A DNA stretch of 64,000 nt from Streptomyces sp. NRRL S-455 (GTDB taxonomy: Bacteria; Actinomycetota; Actinomycetes; Streptomycetales; Streptomycetaceae): the NCBI RefSeq assembly GCF_000717875.1, contig NZ_JOCT01000002.1:277880-341879 (forward strand), read 5' to 3'. The position numbers were made by a program, and so were the translations under genes. The notes beneath the pieces are model-generated. The model searched no databases and was not told the origin of the DNA. It saw nothing but the letters and a program-made list of their open reading frames with translations. Position 1 is the stretch's first letter. The number at the start of each line of letters is the position of its first letter. Positions 24,145-33,291 of the stretch are shown in pieces.

Positions 24145-25800
24145 TTACGGCGTGAGCTGGGCCAGGTCCACGGCGTTGGCCATCGCCTGATAGCCGGCGT
24201 CGTTGGGGTGCAGATGGTCGCCGCTGTCATAGGCGGGGTTGAGGCGGTCGGGGTTGCCGGGGTCCTGCATCACCTTGTCGAAGTCGATGAAACCGTCGAA
24301 GGCGCCACTGGTGCGGATCCACTGGTTGATGGCTTTGCGGATCTCGTTTCCGGGAGCCGACCAGTAGTCGGCCCCGTCATAGGGCAGGATCGTGCCCCCG
24401 ATGATCTTCACGCCGACGGCGTGTGCTTGATTGATCACGCTCAGCATGCCGTCTCTGAGAGCCTCGAAGGTCAGGCTGGATCCGTTCGGGCCGGCGCCGC
24501 TGCCGATGTCGTTGATGCCCTCCAGCAGGATCACGCTTTTGACGTTGGGCTGGCCGAGCACGTCCCGGCCGAATCGGCTCTTGAGGCTCGGGTTGGTCCA
24601 CCAGGCATCTGTCAGTATCCGGTTGGAGCCGATGCCGGCGTTCACGACGCCGAGGGCGGGGCCGCCGGAGGCGGAGTTCATGCGCCGGGCGAGGTGGTCG
24701 GGATAGCGGCGGTTGGCGCCCCCAGTGGAACCGACGCCGTCGGTGATGGAGTCCCCGACGCACACCACGGTTCCAGTGGCGGTCGAGGAGATGACGTCCA
24801 GGCCTTCGAGGAAGTACCAGGAGCCCCTGTGTGTCGGGTAGTTGCCGAGGCCGTCTTCGGTGACGTGGTTGCCGGCGGCGACCCAGGCCTGCTGCTGTGC
24901 CTCGTGGTGCCAAGTGGCGCCCGGGGACGTGCCCGACACGTGGAGGCTCACGAGCTGGTTTGTGTCCGCGGCCACGGTCATCGGGATGGGGTCGCTGGCG
25001 ACGTCCTGCCCGGCGGGGATGGTGACGGAGGCGCTCTTGTCGAAGAGGACGGTGCGATGGGTGCCGGGGACGGCGGTGCCGGGGGTGCTGCCTTCCTTGG
25101 CGAGGTCGACGGCGTCGATGGTCAGCGGTCCGGTCCCGTAGCGGTTGCTCAGCCGGACGCGGAGCTTGGATCCTGCGACGGTGGTGTGTGCGACCATGCG
25201 GATGCTCTTGTCGGTGAAGGATTCTCCGTTGGACATCAGTCCGGCGGTGTAGGTGCCGACCCGGGTGAGCGGGGCGGATACCGGGGTGAGGGTCCAGCGC
25301 TGGTTGGCGCCTCCATTGGACTGCCACTGGATGATCTCGTTGCCGTCGCTGTCCAGCGACTGCTTGTTGTCGACGAGCAGGCCGTTGGCGGCGTTGACAA
25401 GGTTGTAGGCGTCGCCGTCGGGCTGAATCTTCCAGTGCTGGTTGCCGGAGCCGTCGCAGGGGTTCTGGACCAGCTGCCGAGTGGAGCTCTGCGGGGCGGG
25501 AGTGTCCAGGCACAGGCCGCTGTTCGCGCTCCTGATCGTGTAGGCGCCGGAGCTGGTCCGGCTCAGCAACCATTGCTGGTGGGCCGCGTTGTTCGACGGC
25601 CACTGGACGATGGGTGCGCCGGGGGCGGTCGAGCCGTAACGGACGTCCATCAGCTTGCCGCCAGCGGCGTTCGCCAGGGTGTAAACGGTGCCGGAGGCAG
25701 GAGCTGCCGAGGCAGCCTGGGCCGTAGCACCGGTCCCGGTCAGGGCGCAGGCCGCGAGGCCCAGGCAGACCGGGACCACGAGCCGTCTGGATATTCGCAT
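24145..25800 (-). CDS. Secreted SGNH/GDSL esterase with N-terminal ricin lectin domain
   Basis: 551 residues from ATG 25800 (RBS GAAGAGG). Signal peptide ~1-32, then a ricin-type trefoil (~38-170, HQQWLL, NQHWKI, NQRWTL). The SGNH hydrolase follows, with all blocks: CVGDSITDGVGS (Ser), NAGIGSNRIL (Gly), EGINDIGSG (Asn) and DHLHPNDAGYQAM (Asp-His). It probably removes acetyl or other ester groups from plant polysaccharide. It sits between the GH43 and GH27 genes. The lectin is N-terminal here, unlike its neighbours. Confidence 0.9.
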   Translation of the reverse strand: MRISRRLVVPVCLGLAACALTGTGATAQAASAAPASGTVYTLANAAGGKLMDVRYGSTAPGAPIVQWPSNNAAHQQWLLSRTSSGAYTIRSANSGLCLDTPAPQSSTRQLVQNPCDGSGNQHWKIQPDGDAYNLVNAANGLLVDNKQSLDSDGNEIIQWQSNGGANQRWTLTPVSAPLTRVGTYTAGLMSNGESFTDKSIRMVAHTTVAGSKLRVRLSNRYGTGPLTIDAVDLAKEGSTPGTAVPGTHRTVLFDKSASVTIPAGQDVASDPIPMTVAADTNQLVSLHVSGTSPGATWHHEAQQQAWVAAGNHVTEDGLGNYPTHRGSWYFLEGLDVISSTATGTVVCVGDSITDGVGSTGGANRRYPDHLARRMNSASGGPALGVVNAGIGSNRILTDAWWTNPSLKSRFGRDVLGQPNVKSVILLEGINDIGSGAGPNGSSLTFEALRDGMLSVINQAHAVGVKIIGGTILPYDGADYWSAPGNEIRKAINQWIRTSGAFDGFIDFDKVMQDPGNPDRLNPAYDSGDHLHPNDAGYQAMANAVDLAQLTP

Positions 25801-26058
25801 GAGTGCCTCTTCATTGAGTCTTTGCGTGGTGAGGGGCCCGGCGCGCGGCATCCGAGGTGGGATGCTCCTTCTCGGGCAGAGGTCGCAGACTGTCCAGCGG
25901 GGCGCACAAATCGATCCGGGCGTTGAGTGCCGCGCGTGTCGGTGACGGTGGGCTTCGCGAGCAGGTGCGGGGGGCGGCCGGCGCGGGGGCCGGTCCGGCA
26001 TCGGTCCGGCCCGGGCCCCGCGTCGGACGGTGGGCCGCAACCGCGTCAGTCCAGGGGG

Positions 26059-27543
26059 TCAGGCGGTGAGCCGCCTGAACTGCTGGTTCGTGCCGGTTCC
26101 GCATTTGTACTGGATGAGGCGGTCATCCTCGGCAGAGCCCTTCGGGACGTCCAAGCAGAGTCCGCTGTGCCGGGCTACCAGGCGGTAGTAGCCGTTGCCT
26201 TGGTCTTCGAACTTCCATTGCTGGTTCTGGCCGCTGCCGCAGTTGTACTGGTTCACGGAGGCCATTTCGGTGGAACTACCCTCGACGCCCAGGCACTTGC
26301 CGCTGTGCTGGGCGAGGATGCGGAAGTAGCCGCTGTCCACGTTCTCCAGACGCCACTGCTGGTTGAGGCCGCCGTTGCAGGCGAATTGGATGACCTGGCC
26401 GTTGTCGGCGGCGGAGTTGTCCTTGACGTCGACGCACTTGTCGCTGTGCCGGGCTACGAGGTTGTAGTAGGGGCCGCCGCCCACGCCCTTGACCGTCCCC
26501 GCCGCCACGTCGATCTCGACCTTGGGGTACCAGGGCAGGTTCATGGTGGTCCTGGTCGGGAAGGTCAACGGCAGCCAGACGTACGTGGAGTCGTTGACCG
26601 GGCCCTTCCCGTTGATATGGGCGCCGGCCCACCGGTCGCCCATGTACAGGAACGAGGTGTTGCCCGACGTGCCCTCGATGGGCAGGACGAACGTGGTCTG
26701 GGAGTTGTAGGCGATGCCGTCACCGACCTCCTTCATCTCCGTCCAGGGGCCGGCGATGCCGGGGGCGGTGGCGTACATCTGCTGGTTGGGATTCCAGCCG
26801 CTGAGGCCGGAGGTCAGCATGAAGTAGACACCGTCACGTTTGAACAGCACCGGGGCCTCCCGGTTCTGGCCCGGCCAGGGGTTGGCGACCAATGGGTTGT
26901 CGGCGTACCCGGTGAAGTCGGCGTTGAGCTTGTAGATGCGCAGGTCGGCGTTGTCCTTGGTGGCCGTTATGTGGTAGGCGGTCTCACTTCCGTCCGCGTT
27001 CTTGTCCACGTACAGCGTCATGTCCCGGGACTCAGTGGTCTGGGTGGTGTCGTTGCCACTCGGCGGCTGGAAGCTGCCCAGATAGTCATAGGGACCCTCG
27101 ATCTTGTCGGAGACGGCGACGGCGGCCCTCGACTCGACGTAGTCCGTGGCGTTCTCCTTGTGCATCCACATGACGAACTTCTTGGTGGTGCTGTTGTAGA
27201 TCACCTTGGGACGCTCGATCTTGGCGGACTTCAGCTCGGGATCGCTCGCCTGGTTGAGGGCATCGCCTGCCCACTCCCACTTCTTCAGGTCGGCCGACTT
27301 GTAGACGGAGACGGCCTTGAAGGTGTAGTTCGGGTGGCGATTCTCCCCGAACCAGTAGTAGTAGCCATCGGTGTGCTTGATCATCCCGCCGCCGTGTGCG
27401 TCGACGGGGTCGCCGTTGGTCGCGATGAAATCGTTGGGGTTGTCCAGGGTGACCGGAGCGGCCTGGGCGGGCGGCGCGACCACCAGTAGTGCGAGCACGT
27501 TGGCGCAGGCAACCAGCAATGGCGTGAGAACACGTCTGAGCAT
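26059..27543 (-). CDS. Secreted GH43 (exo-beta-1,3-galactanase-like) with ricin lectin domain
   Basis: 494 residues. Signal peptide VLTPLLVACANVLALLVVAPPAQA. The beta-propeller (~32-345) begins NPNDFIATNGDPVDAHGGGMIKHTDGYYYWFGE and contains SADLKKWEWAG, ERPKVIYN and EAPVLFKRDGVYFM. This pattern matches GH43 subfamily 24, which acts on the beta-1,3-galactan backbone of arabinogalactans; subfamily assignment is from memory. The C-terminal trefoil has NQQWRL, NQQWKF and NQQFRR. Two adjacent ATGs exist (27546, 27543); AAGGAG lies five bases before the second. 25801-26058 upstream of the next gene shows no clear signal. Confidence 0.9.
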   Translation of the reverse strand: MLRRVLTPLLVACANVLALLVVAPPAQAAPVTLDNPNDFIATNGDPVDAHGGGMIKHTDGYYYWFGENRHPNYTFKAVSVYKSADLKKWEWAGDALNQASDPELKSAKIERPKVIYNSTTKKFVMWMHKENATDYVESRAAVAVSDKIEGPYDYLGSFQPPSGNDTTQTTESRDMTLYVDKNADGSETAYHITATKDNADLRIYKLNADFTGYADNPLVANPWPGQNREAPVLFKRDGVYFMLTSGLSGWNPNQQMYATAPGIAGPWTEMKEVGDGIAYNSQTTFVLPIEGTSGNTSFLYMGDRWAGAHINGKGPVNDSTYVWLPLTFPTRTTMNLPWYPKVEIDVAAGTVKGVGGGPYYNLVARHSDKCVDVKDNSAADNGQVIQFACNGGLNQQWRLENVDSGYFRILAQHSGKCLGVEGSSTEMASVNQYNCGSGQNQQWKFEDQGNGYYRLVARHSGLCLDVPKGSAEDDRLIQYKCGTGTNQQFRRLTA

Positions 27544-27651
27544 CATTGCTCCTTCGTGAACGGGAGGGCGGCTTCGGGAAGGAGAGTCGAACCCGCCCTC
27601 GAGCGGCTCTTGGTCCCATTCGTCGATCTGTGATCGGGAATGAGGGCTGAC

Positions 27652-27690
27652 CCCACCCCGGTCAGCGGCTGACACGATGTGCGGGGTGGG
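27652..27690. terminator. Inverted repeat in the importer-GH43 gap
   Basis: CCCACCCCG (27652-27660) and CGGGGTGGG (27682-27690), with the smaller palindrome GTCAGCGGCTGAC (27661-27673) in the loop. It lies in the 474-base gap between the second permease and GH43 genes, which otherwise shows nothing clear. It could end importer transcripts or act as an operator. Confidence 0.35.
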
Positions 27691-28020
27691 ACCCGGATCG
27701 GGGGACTGGAAGTGGGGTTCGTGGCTGCGAGAGGAGCTCAGGTGGAACGAGGGACGCAGTCCGGGCACACGGAGAGCGTCTGGTCGGGGGCGCTCGACCG
27801 CTGGATGAGGCCCACGGAAATGGGGGCCTCCGTCCAGCGGCCGCACCTGCAGCAGAGGTCGGCATTCAGCCGTCCGAAGTCTCCTGCTCCTGATCGTGAG
27901 GGGTGTGGTGAGGCGTGGGCGCTCGTGCTGGGGAGGGGCAGCTGCCGCTGCGTGCTCATGACCGGCTCCAGGATGACGGGGGCGGGAAGGGCTGAACGGG
28001 GGGGCGGCGCGGGCCGGCGA

Positions 28021-28911
28021 TCAGCCCTTGTTGGCGCCCAGGGTGAGCCCGCTGACGAACTGACGCTGCAGCACGAAGTACACGAGCAGGACCGGGATCG
28101 CGGTGAGCAGGGCGCCGGCGGCGATCAGGTTGGGATCGGTGAAGTACTGCCCGGAGAGGTTGTTGAGGGCCGAGGTGATCGGCATGTTCTCGCCGGTGGA
28201 GATCAGGACGATGGCCCAGAAGAAGTCGTTGTAGATCCAGATGCACAGCAGCGTCGCCAGAGCCGCCATCGCCGGGCGGCACAGCGGCAGGGTGATCTGC
28301 CAGTACTGACGCCATACCGAGGCGCCGTCCACCAGCGCGGCCTCGGTCAGCTCGTGCGGCAGGGAGCGCATGTAGTTGCTGAGCACGAAGGCGCAGAAGC
28401 CCGACTGGAACGCGACGTGGATGAGCACCAGGCCGAGCGCGGAGTCGTAGAGCTTGCCGGACATGGTGATGCCGGGCAGGTCGACCAGCAGATACAGCCG
28501 GTACAGCGGGGTGATGATGACCTGCTGCGGCAGCAGGTTGCCGGCGGTGAAGACCAGCAGCAGCGCCAGGTTGAGGCGGAAGTCGAAGCGGCTGACGTAG
28601 AACGCGACCATCGAGGACAGGAACAGCGTCAACAGGACCGCCGGCACGGCGATCAGCAGCGTGGTGCCGAAGTAGTGCAGCATGTCCGACTGCTGGAAGG
28701 CGTTGGTGAAATTGTCGAGGCTCAGTTTGTCGGGCCAGGACACGTAGCCCTTGGTGCTGGTCTCTCCGTACGGACGCAGGGCCGCGAGGATGGCCCAGAG
28801 CAGCGGGGCGAGCCAGGCCAGTGCGGTGCCGGCGAGGAAGACGTGCAGGAGGATCCGGGCCGGGCGCAGGGGGGTGCGCTGCTTGCTGAGCGCGGCGGGG
28901 AAGGCGCTCAC
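28021..28911 (-). CDS. CUT1 sugar ABC transporter permease (MalG-like)
   Basis: 296 residues, six TM spans, with the EAA loop HELTEAALVDGASVWRQYWQITLPLCRP that docks the ATPase. It starts at GTG 28911, overlapping the previous permease stop (GTGA). No ATPase gene is near; Streptomyces CUT1 importers usually share the MsiK ATPase. The gene is the intact parent form of the pseudogene at 11146-11781. Confidence 0.95.
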   Translation of the reverse strand: MSAFPAALSKQRTPLRPARILLHVFLAGTALAWLAPLLWAILAALRPYGETSTKGYVSWPDKLSLDNFTNAFQQSDMLHYFGTTLLIAVPAVLLTLFLSSMVAFYVSRFDFRLNLALLLVFTAGNLLPQQVIITPLYRLYLLVDLPGITMSGKLYDSALGLVLIHVAFQSGFCAFVLSNYMRSLPHELTEAALVDGASVWRQYWQITLPLCRPAMAALATLLCIWIYNDFFWAIVLISTGENMPITSALNNLSGQYFTDPNLIAAGALLTAIPVLLVYFVLQRQFVSGLTLGANKG

Positions 28912-29933
28912 GATCGCCGCTCCTTCCGGAAGGTGGCCACCAGGTACGGGATGATCACGGCGAGCGAGATCAGCAGCAGCACGACCGCGATGGCGGAGCC
29001 GTATCCGATGCGGCTGGACTCGCCGATGATGTTGTTGGTCACGAGGATCGAGAGCAACTCAGTGCCTTCGGCGCCCTTGTTGAAGACGAAGACCAGGTCG
29101 AAGGCGCGCAGGGCCTCGATGATCGTGACGACCAGGACAATGGTGTTGGTGGGCCGCAGGGTGGGGAAGACGACGTTCTTGAACGTCTGCCATTCGTTGG
29201 CCCCGTCGAGCGCGGACGCCTCCCGCAGCGCGGGGTCGACGCCCTTCAGGCCTGCCAGGTAAAGGATCATGAGGTAGCCGGTGTGCCGCCAGGACGCGGC
29301 GACCAGCACGGCCCAGAGGTTCAGGTCGGGGTCACCGATCCAGTCGATGTAGTGACCTGGCTTGTTGGCCCCGATGAGGCTGTTGATCAGTCCGGTATCG
29401 GGGTTGTAGACGAGCTGCCAGACGAAGCCGATGACGGCGAAGGACATCACGACGGGCAGGAAGAAGGCCGTCTGGTAGACCCTGCTGAACCGGATCTTCT
29501 TGTCCAGCTGTACCGCCAGGAACATCCCCAGCGGCATGGGTATGAGGATCAGAACAGCGAGCCAGATGACGTTGTGCTGCACGGCGGGCCAGAACTGCGG
29601 GTTGCTGGTGAACAGTTCCCTGAAGTTGTCCAGCCCGACCCACTTGATCGAGTCGAAGCCGATGCCGTCCCAGGTGGTGAAGGCCAGCCCGACCGAAGCC
29701 AGCGCGGTGACCCACACCAAGGCGATGTGCAGGACGGTCGGCACGCCGGCCATGAGCCACAGGGTGAACCGGTCGCGTCGGGTCAACAGCCGCCGGTGCC
29801 CCTGTCGTACCCGCCGGCTCCTCCCCTTTGCCAACTGCGTCTCCGGGGGCCCCGGGGGCGGGGGCGGGGTTTTCGTCGCCCCCGGGGTGCTCGTGATTTC
29901 GCTCCCGGTACCGGTGTTCCGTGTGACAGTCAT
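28908..29933 (-). CDS. CUT1 sugar ABC transporter permease (MalF-like)
   Basis: 341 residues with an extended Pro-rich cytoplasmic N-terminus (TKTPPPPPGPPETQ) before six TM spans. The EAA motif is DPALREASALDGANEWQTFKNVVFPTLRP. ATGA overlap with the binding-protein gene gives tight coupling. It forms the heterodimeric channel with the next permease. Confidence 0.95.
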   Translation of the reverse strand: MTVTRNTGTGSEITSTPGATKTPPPPPGPPETQLAKGRSRRVRQGHRRLLTRRDRFTLWLMAGVPTVLHIALVWVTALASVGLAFTTWDGIGFDSIKWVGLDNFRELFTSNPQFWPAVQHNVIWLAVLILIPMPLGMFLAVQLDKKIRFSRVYQTAFFLPVVMSFAVIGFVWQLVYNPDTGLINSLIGANKPGHYIDWIGDPDLNLWAVLVAASWRHTGYLMILYLAGLKGVDPALREASALDGANEWQTFKNVVFPTLRPTNTIVLVVTIIEALRAFDLVFVFNKGAEGTELLSILVTNNIIGESSRIGYGSAIAVVLLLISLAVIIPYLVATFRKERRS

Positions 29934-31240
29934 GAGGCGGCGAAAATCGTCTTCTTCTGGCGCTCGATCGACGAGAGCAGGCTGTCGATCCCCTTCGGAT
30001 CGCGGATGAACTTCTGCAGCGCGGGCTGCATCACCGTGGAGGTGAAGTCCGGCCGGCTGTCACGGTCCATGAACTGCGTCAGATGCTTCGCGCCGGAGAT
30101 CATCTCGTACGCCTTCTTCTGCAGTGGGGTGTACGAGGAGGTGTCCGCCGTCCTGGAAGCCGCGACGACACTCGGGTCTGACTTGAGGTAGAGCGCCTCG
30201 GCCTCCGGCGTGCCCAGATACTCCAGCAGCTTGACAGCACCGGCCTTGTTCTTCGGGGCCTTGGAGAGCATGAAGCCGTCGGTCGGCGCCTCGACGGTCT
30301 CCTGCCCGTGCGCCGGGTCGATCTCCGGGAAGGCGAAGAAGTCGAGGTCCTCCAGGGCGGCCTTGTCGGTGAACTGCTGGGCCACGAAGGTGCCGAGCAG
30401 ATACATGCCGGCCTTCTTGGAGGCGAGCGTCTGGGCGGCGTCCTGCCAGGTGCGGCCGACGGCGCCCTCCTGGTGGAACGGGAGGATCTCGGCCCACAGG
30501 TCGAAGGTCCTGCGCACCTTGGCGTCGGTCCAGGAGGCCTTGCCGGCCATCAGCTCGACGTGGAAGTCGTAGCCGTTGGCGCGGAAGTTGATCTGGTCGA
30601 AGGTGCCCATCGCGGGCCAGGCGTCCTTGTCGCCAAAGGCGATCGGGACGAGCCCGTCCTTCTTCATCTGCTTGCACAGGGCCACCAAGTCGTCCCACTT
30701 GGTGGGGACTTCGTAGCCGTACTGCTTGAAAACGCTCTTCCGGTAGAACAGCGCCCAAGGGTACGTGTACAGCGGGACGAAGTAGTGCTTGCCGTCCTCG
30801 CCCTGACTGAGCGCCTTCATCGCGACGGGGAAGTTGCCGCCGATGGTCTTCCACACGTCGTCGATCGGCGTGGCCAGGCCCTTGGCCGCGAAGAACTGCA
30901 TGCGGTATCCGGCGAACCAGTGGAACACGTCGTCCGGCGTGCCCTGCAGGTAGGAGTTGATCTGCTCCTGGAAGGTGTTGTGGTCCTTGGTGTTCACCTC
31001 GACCGTGATGCCGGACTTCTTCTTGTAGGCCGCGTAGATGTCGGCGAACGCCTTCTTCGGCACAGCGTCCGACGCGTTGGAGCCGACCGTGACGGTCTTC
31101 GGATCTGCGGCCGTGCCGCTGCCGCCGCAGGCGCTCAGCACGGGAAGGCCGGCGCCTAGCGCTACCGCCCCGCCCAACCCCCGCAGCAGCGTGCGGCGAT
31201 CGAGGCCGGGAGTGGAGAGACCGGAGGAAGAGAGTTGCAT
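29930..31240 (-). CDS. Sugar ABC transporter substrate-binding lipoprotein
   Basis: 436 residues. The N-terminus has a twin-Arg-like DRRTLLRGLGG followed by a lipobox LSAC (Cys ~38), so it is an exported lipoprotein of the CUT1 extracellular binding-protein family. The fold is typical (TVTVGSNASDAVPKKAFADIYAAYKKKSGITVEV...). It heads the importer operon. Enzymes downstream suggest galactose- or arabinose-containing oligosaccharides as ligand (inference). GACTCCT-rich leader and two palindromes lie upstream. Confidence 0.94.
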   Translation of the reverse strand: MQLSSSGLSTPGLDRRTLLRGLGGAVALGAGLPVLSACGGSGTAADPKTVTVGSNASDAVPKKAFADIYAAYKKKSGITVEVNTKDHNTFQEQINSYLQGTPDDVFHWFAGYRMQFFAAKGLATPIDDVWKTIGGNFPVAMKALSQGEDGKHYFVPLYTYPWALFYRKSVFKQYGYEVPTKWDDLVALCKQMKKDGLVPIAFGDKDAWPAMGTFDQINFRANGYDFHVELMAGKASWTDAKVRRTFDLWAEILPFHQEGAVGRTWQDAAQTLASKKAGMYLLGTFVAQQFTDKAALEDLDFFAFPEIDPAHGQETVEAPTDGFMLSKAPKNKAGAVKLLEYLGTPEAEALYLKSDPSVVAASRTADTSSYTPLQKKAYEMISGAKHLTQFMDRDSRPDFTSTVMQPALQKFIRDPKGIDSLLSSIERQKKTIFAAS

Positions 31241-31339
31241 GACGACTCCTGGGCAGAGCGGCGGTCATGGATACAGACCACAAGGACACACAAGGTCGAT
31301 CAGAAGCAAACGAGATCAAACGCGAGGCTTTATGAGATC

Positions 31340-31357
31340 CGTTCGGCCTACCGAACG
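31340..31357. promoter_or_regulatory. Palindrome CGTTCGGCCTACCGAACG (copy 2)
   Basis: Seven-base arms around CCTA, 100 bases upstream of the binding-protein ATG. It is conserved in the decayed copy at 11929 with one loop change, while surrounding bases differ more. A regulator site is likely; the protein is unknown. Confidence 0.75.
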
Positions 31358-31407
31358 TCAAGAGTCGTGCGCCCCTTTTCCTGACCCCTACGAAAACCGA
31401 TGACCTG

Positions 31408-31423
31408 GGGAAATCGCTTTCCC
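31408..31423. promoter_or_regulatory. LacI-type operator GGGAAATCGCTTTCCC
   Basis: Six-base arms GGGAAA/TTTCCC around TCGC, 168 bases upstream of the importer operon start. Typical LacI/GalR-family half sites. No LacI gene is in the window, so the regulator would be encoded elsewhere. It is shared with 11998-12013. Confidence 0.65.
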
Positions 31424-31551
31424 TTGGCCTCGTTGACGGGTACCCCCGCAGGCAGGGGGTGGTGGGTGCGCTCCCATGGCTGGACTCGGCCTGCCTCGCG
31501 TATCGAGTGAGCAACCGTCACGACATGCCGGTCTGTGAGGCGCGGCAGCCG

Positions 31552-31573
31552 GGCCCGGCCGGGGCACAGCACA
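31552..31573. repeat. 22-base direct repeat shared with 12631-12652
   Basis: Exact partner of the 12631 copy, lying 24 bases beyond the LysR stop at 31597. It may mark the right edge of the segment that was duplicated with the importer promoter. Confidence 0.6.
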
Positions 31574-31596
31574 GTGGGCCCGTGCCGCTGGGCGGC

Positions 31597-32505
31597 TCAC
31601 CAGTCTTTCGCGGCGGCCAACAGGTGTTCGCGTACGAGTGTCACGTGCGGGTTGGTGGAGGTGCCCGGGCGTTGGACGAGGTAGGCGGTGTTGATCGGCG
31701 GGTCCTCCGGCTGGTGCAGCAGCCGGAGGGCACCGGAGGCGAGTTCGCTCCGGCACAGGTAGCCGGGCAGGACGCTCCAGCCGGCGCCTGCGGTGACGGC
31801 GGTGAGGACGCTGCGCAGGTCAGGCACGGTGATCGCGGCCTGGACGTGCAGTCTGCGGTCGAAGACATGGCGCCAATAGCGGCGGGCGATCGGCAGGTCC
31901 TCGGCGTAGGCGATCAGTGGCAGGCTCTCCAAGGTGGCGGGCAGCTCCTGCCCCTTCAGCCGTTCGGCCCATACCGGGGCGGCGACCAGGACGAATTCCT
32001 CGTCGGCAAGGGGGTCGGCGTGCAGCGTCCTGCCGCGGGGGCGTCGGGTGGCGACGACGAGGTCGTGGCGTCCGGCCCGCAGTTCTTCGAGCAGCGGCTC
32101 GGTGAGCCCGATGGCCACCCGCAGTCGGACGCCCTGGGCGACCAGCGGGGCCAGCACCTTCACGCCCGCCACGCTCATGAACTCCGCGGGTCCCGCCAGA
32201 TGCACCGGTGCCACGGTGCTGCTCGGCTCCTCGCCGGTGATGGCCGCCAGGTGGTCGAGGGGTGCCGACAGCCGGGTGGCGAGTTCGTCCGCGTGAGGCA
32301 GCGGGTTGACGCCCTTCGCCCGGCGTTCGAACAACTCGCGGCCCAGGCGGTTCTCCAGCGCCCGGATCTGCGTGGTGACAGTGGACTGCGACAGGCTCAG
32401 CTGACGTGCGGCGGCGGTGAAGGAGCCCAGGCGGTGCACCGCGAGGAAGGTTCGCAGCAGGTTCAGGTCCAGCGGTCCGGACCCCTGAATGTCGTGATGA
32501 CCCAC
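31597..32505 (-). CDS. LysR-family transcriptional regulator
   Basis: 302 residues from GTG 32505. The N-terminal wHTH is LDLNLLRTFLAVHRLGSFTAAARQLSLSQSTVTTQIRALENRLGRELFER, followed by the periplasmic-binding-like effector domain. It diverges from the DJ-1/PfpI genes, and the 17-base palindrome at 32574 sits in the shared gap, as expected for LysR control of the divergent gene. The effector is unknown. Confidence 0.93.
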   Translation of the reverse strand: MGHHDIQGSGPLDLNLLRTFLAVHRLGSFTAAARQLSLSQSTVTTQIRALENRLGRELFERRAKGVNPLPHADELATRLSAPLDHLAAITGEEPSSTVAPVHLAGPAEFMSVAGVKVLAPLVAQGVRLRVAIGLTEPLLEELRAGRHDLVVATRRPRGRTLHADPLADEEFVLVAAPVWAERLKGQELPATLESLPLIAYAEDLPIARRYWRHVFDRRLHVQAAITVPDLRSVLTAVTAGAGWSVLPGYLCRSELASGALRLLHQPEDPPINTAYLVQRPGTSTNPHVTLVREHLLAAAKDW

Positions 32506-32573
32506 AGCCTCGAGCCTACGAGGTGCGCGGAGCAGCCACCTGCCGCCGCCTCGTGAGGCGAGACATCGGGCCG

Positions 32574-32590
32574 TCGATACCTCGTATCGA
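32574..32590. promoter_or_regulatory. LysR-box palindrome TCGATACCTCGTATCGA
   Basis: Perfect six-base arms around CCTCG, containing ATA-N5-TAT (a T-N11-A type site), 69 bases upstream of the LysR start and 130 upstream of the DJ-1 remnant. It is the best operator candidate between them. Confidence 0.6.
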
Positions 32591-32719
32591 TCTCTTCATT
32601 GGCACGGATGCTTCCGCACCACTAGCTTCGAGACGGAGGGCATCGGTTCTACGGATCACCAATGTCGGTGTCCTTCTGCCACGCCCGGCCCCGAAGGTGG
32701 AACCGGCCGGCAAGGAGAC

Positions 32720-33214
32720 GTGCGAAAAGTGAGACGGAAGAAGATTCTGACGGTTGTGACCAATCAGGCCACCTACGGAGCCGGCGAGCACCGGACCGGC
32801 CTGTGGCCGGCTGAGCTCGTCCATTTCTACGACAAGGCGGTCAAGGCCAGCCACACGGTGGATGTGGTCAGCCCGACGGGCGGCGAGGTGCCACTCGACC
32901 CCCGCAGCCTCGGCCCGTTGTTCGTCGACAAGACGGTACGCGGGTATCTCGACGACCCGGCGTTCATGGACGGCTTGAAATCCACCGCTGCCATCGCCGA
33001 GGCGGATCCGGACGACTACTGCACGATCTTCTTCACGACGCCGTCTACGCCGGCGGCGGAATCGTCTCCTCGGTCTGCCACGGCGCCTGTGCCCTCATCA
33101 ACCTCCGTGACACCGCATGCCGTGCGGGACGGCCGCCTGATCACAGGCCAGAACCCGGTCTCCACCAAGGCCGTCAGCGACCTGATTCCCGCTGCCTCGG
33201 CCGAGTCCGAATAA
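32720..33214 (+). pseudogene. DJ-1/PfpI-type protein, internally deleted and frameshifted
   Basis: The frame from GTG 32720 starts well (KKILTVVTNQATYGAGEHRTGLWPAELVHFYD... DDPAFMDGLKS) and ends well (VRDGRLITGQNPVSTKAVSDL). The middle (~33030-33110) is out of frame: the nucleophile elbow IVSSVCHGACALINL is found only in another frame. The PGGHG-type segment before it and the region after it are missing. The open frame survives by chance, and the product would lack the catalytic Cys. Confidence 0.8.
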
Positions 33215-33291
33215 CACCAGTACGCAATCGGCGGGGCGAATCATCCGCGAGCCGCGCCCGCCCGATCAACCCAGATTTAGGAGAACCCACC

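Noticed and set aside
22071..25926. Long + strand and alternative minus-strand frames across the GH27 and SGNH genes
   Set aside because: Low-complexity Gly/Val/Arg-rich translations and no ribosome sites. The minus-strand GH27 and SGNH frames carry all motifs.
27662..27959. Two short minus-strand frames between importer and GH43
   Set aside because: No ribosome site and no similarity. The sequence contains inverted repeats that fit a terminator or regulatory gap.
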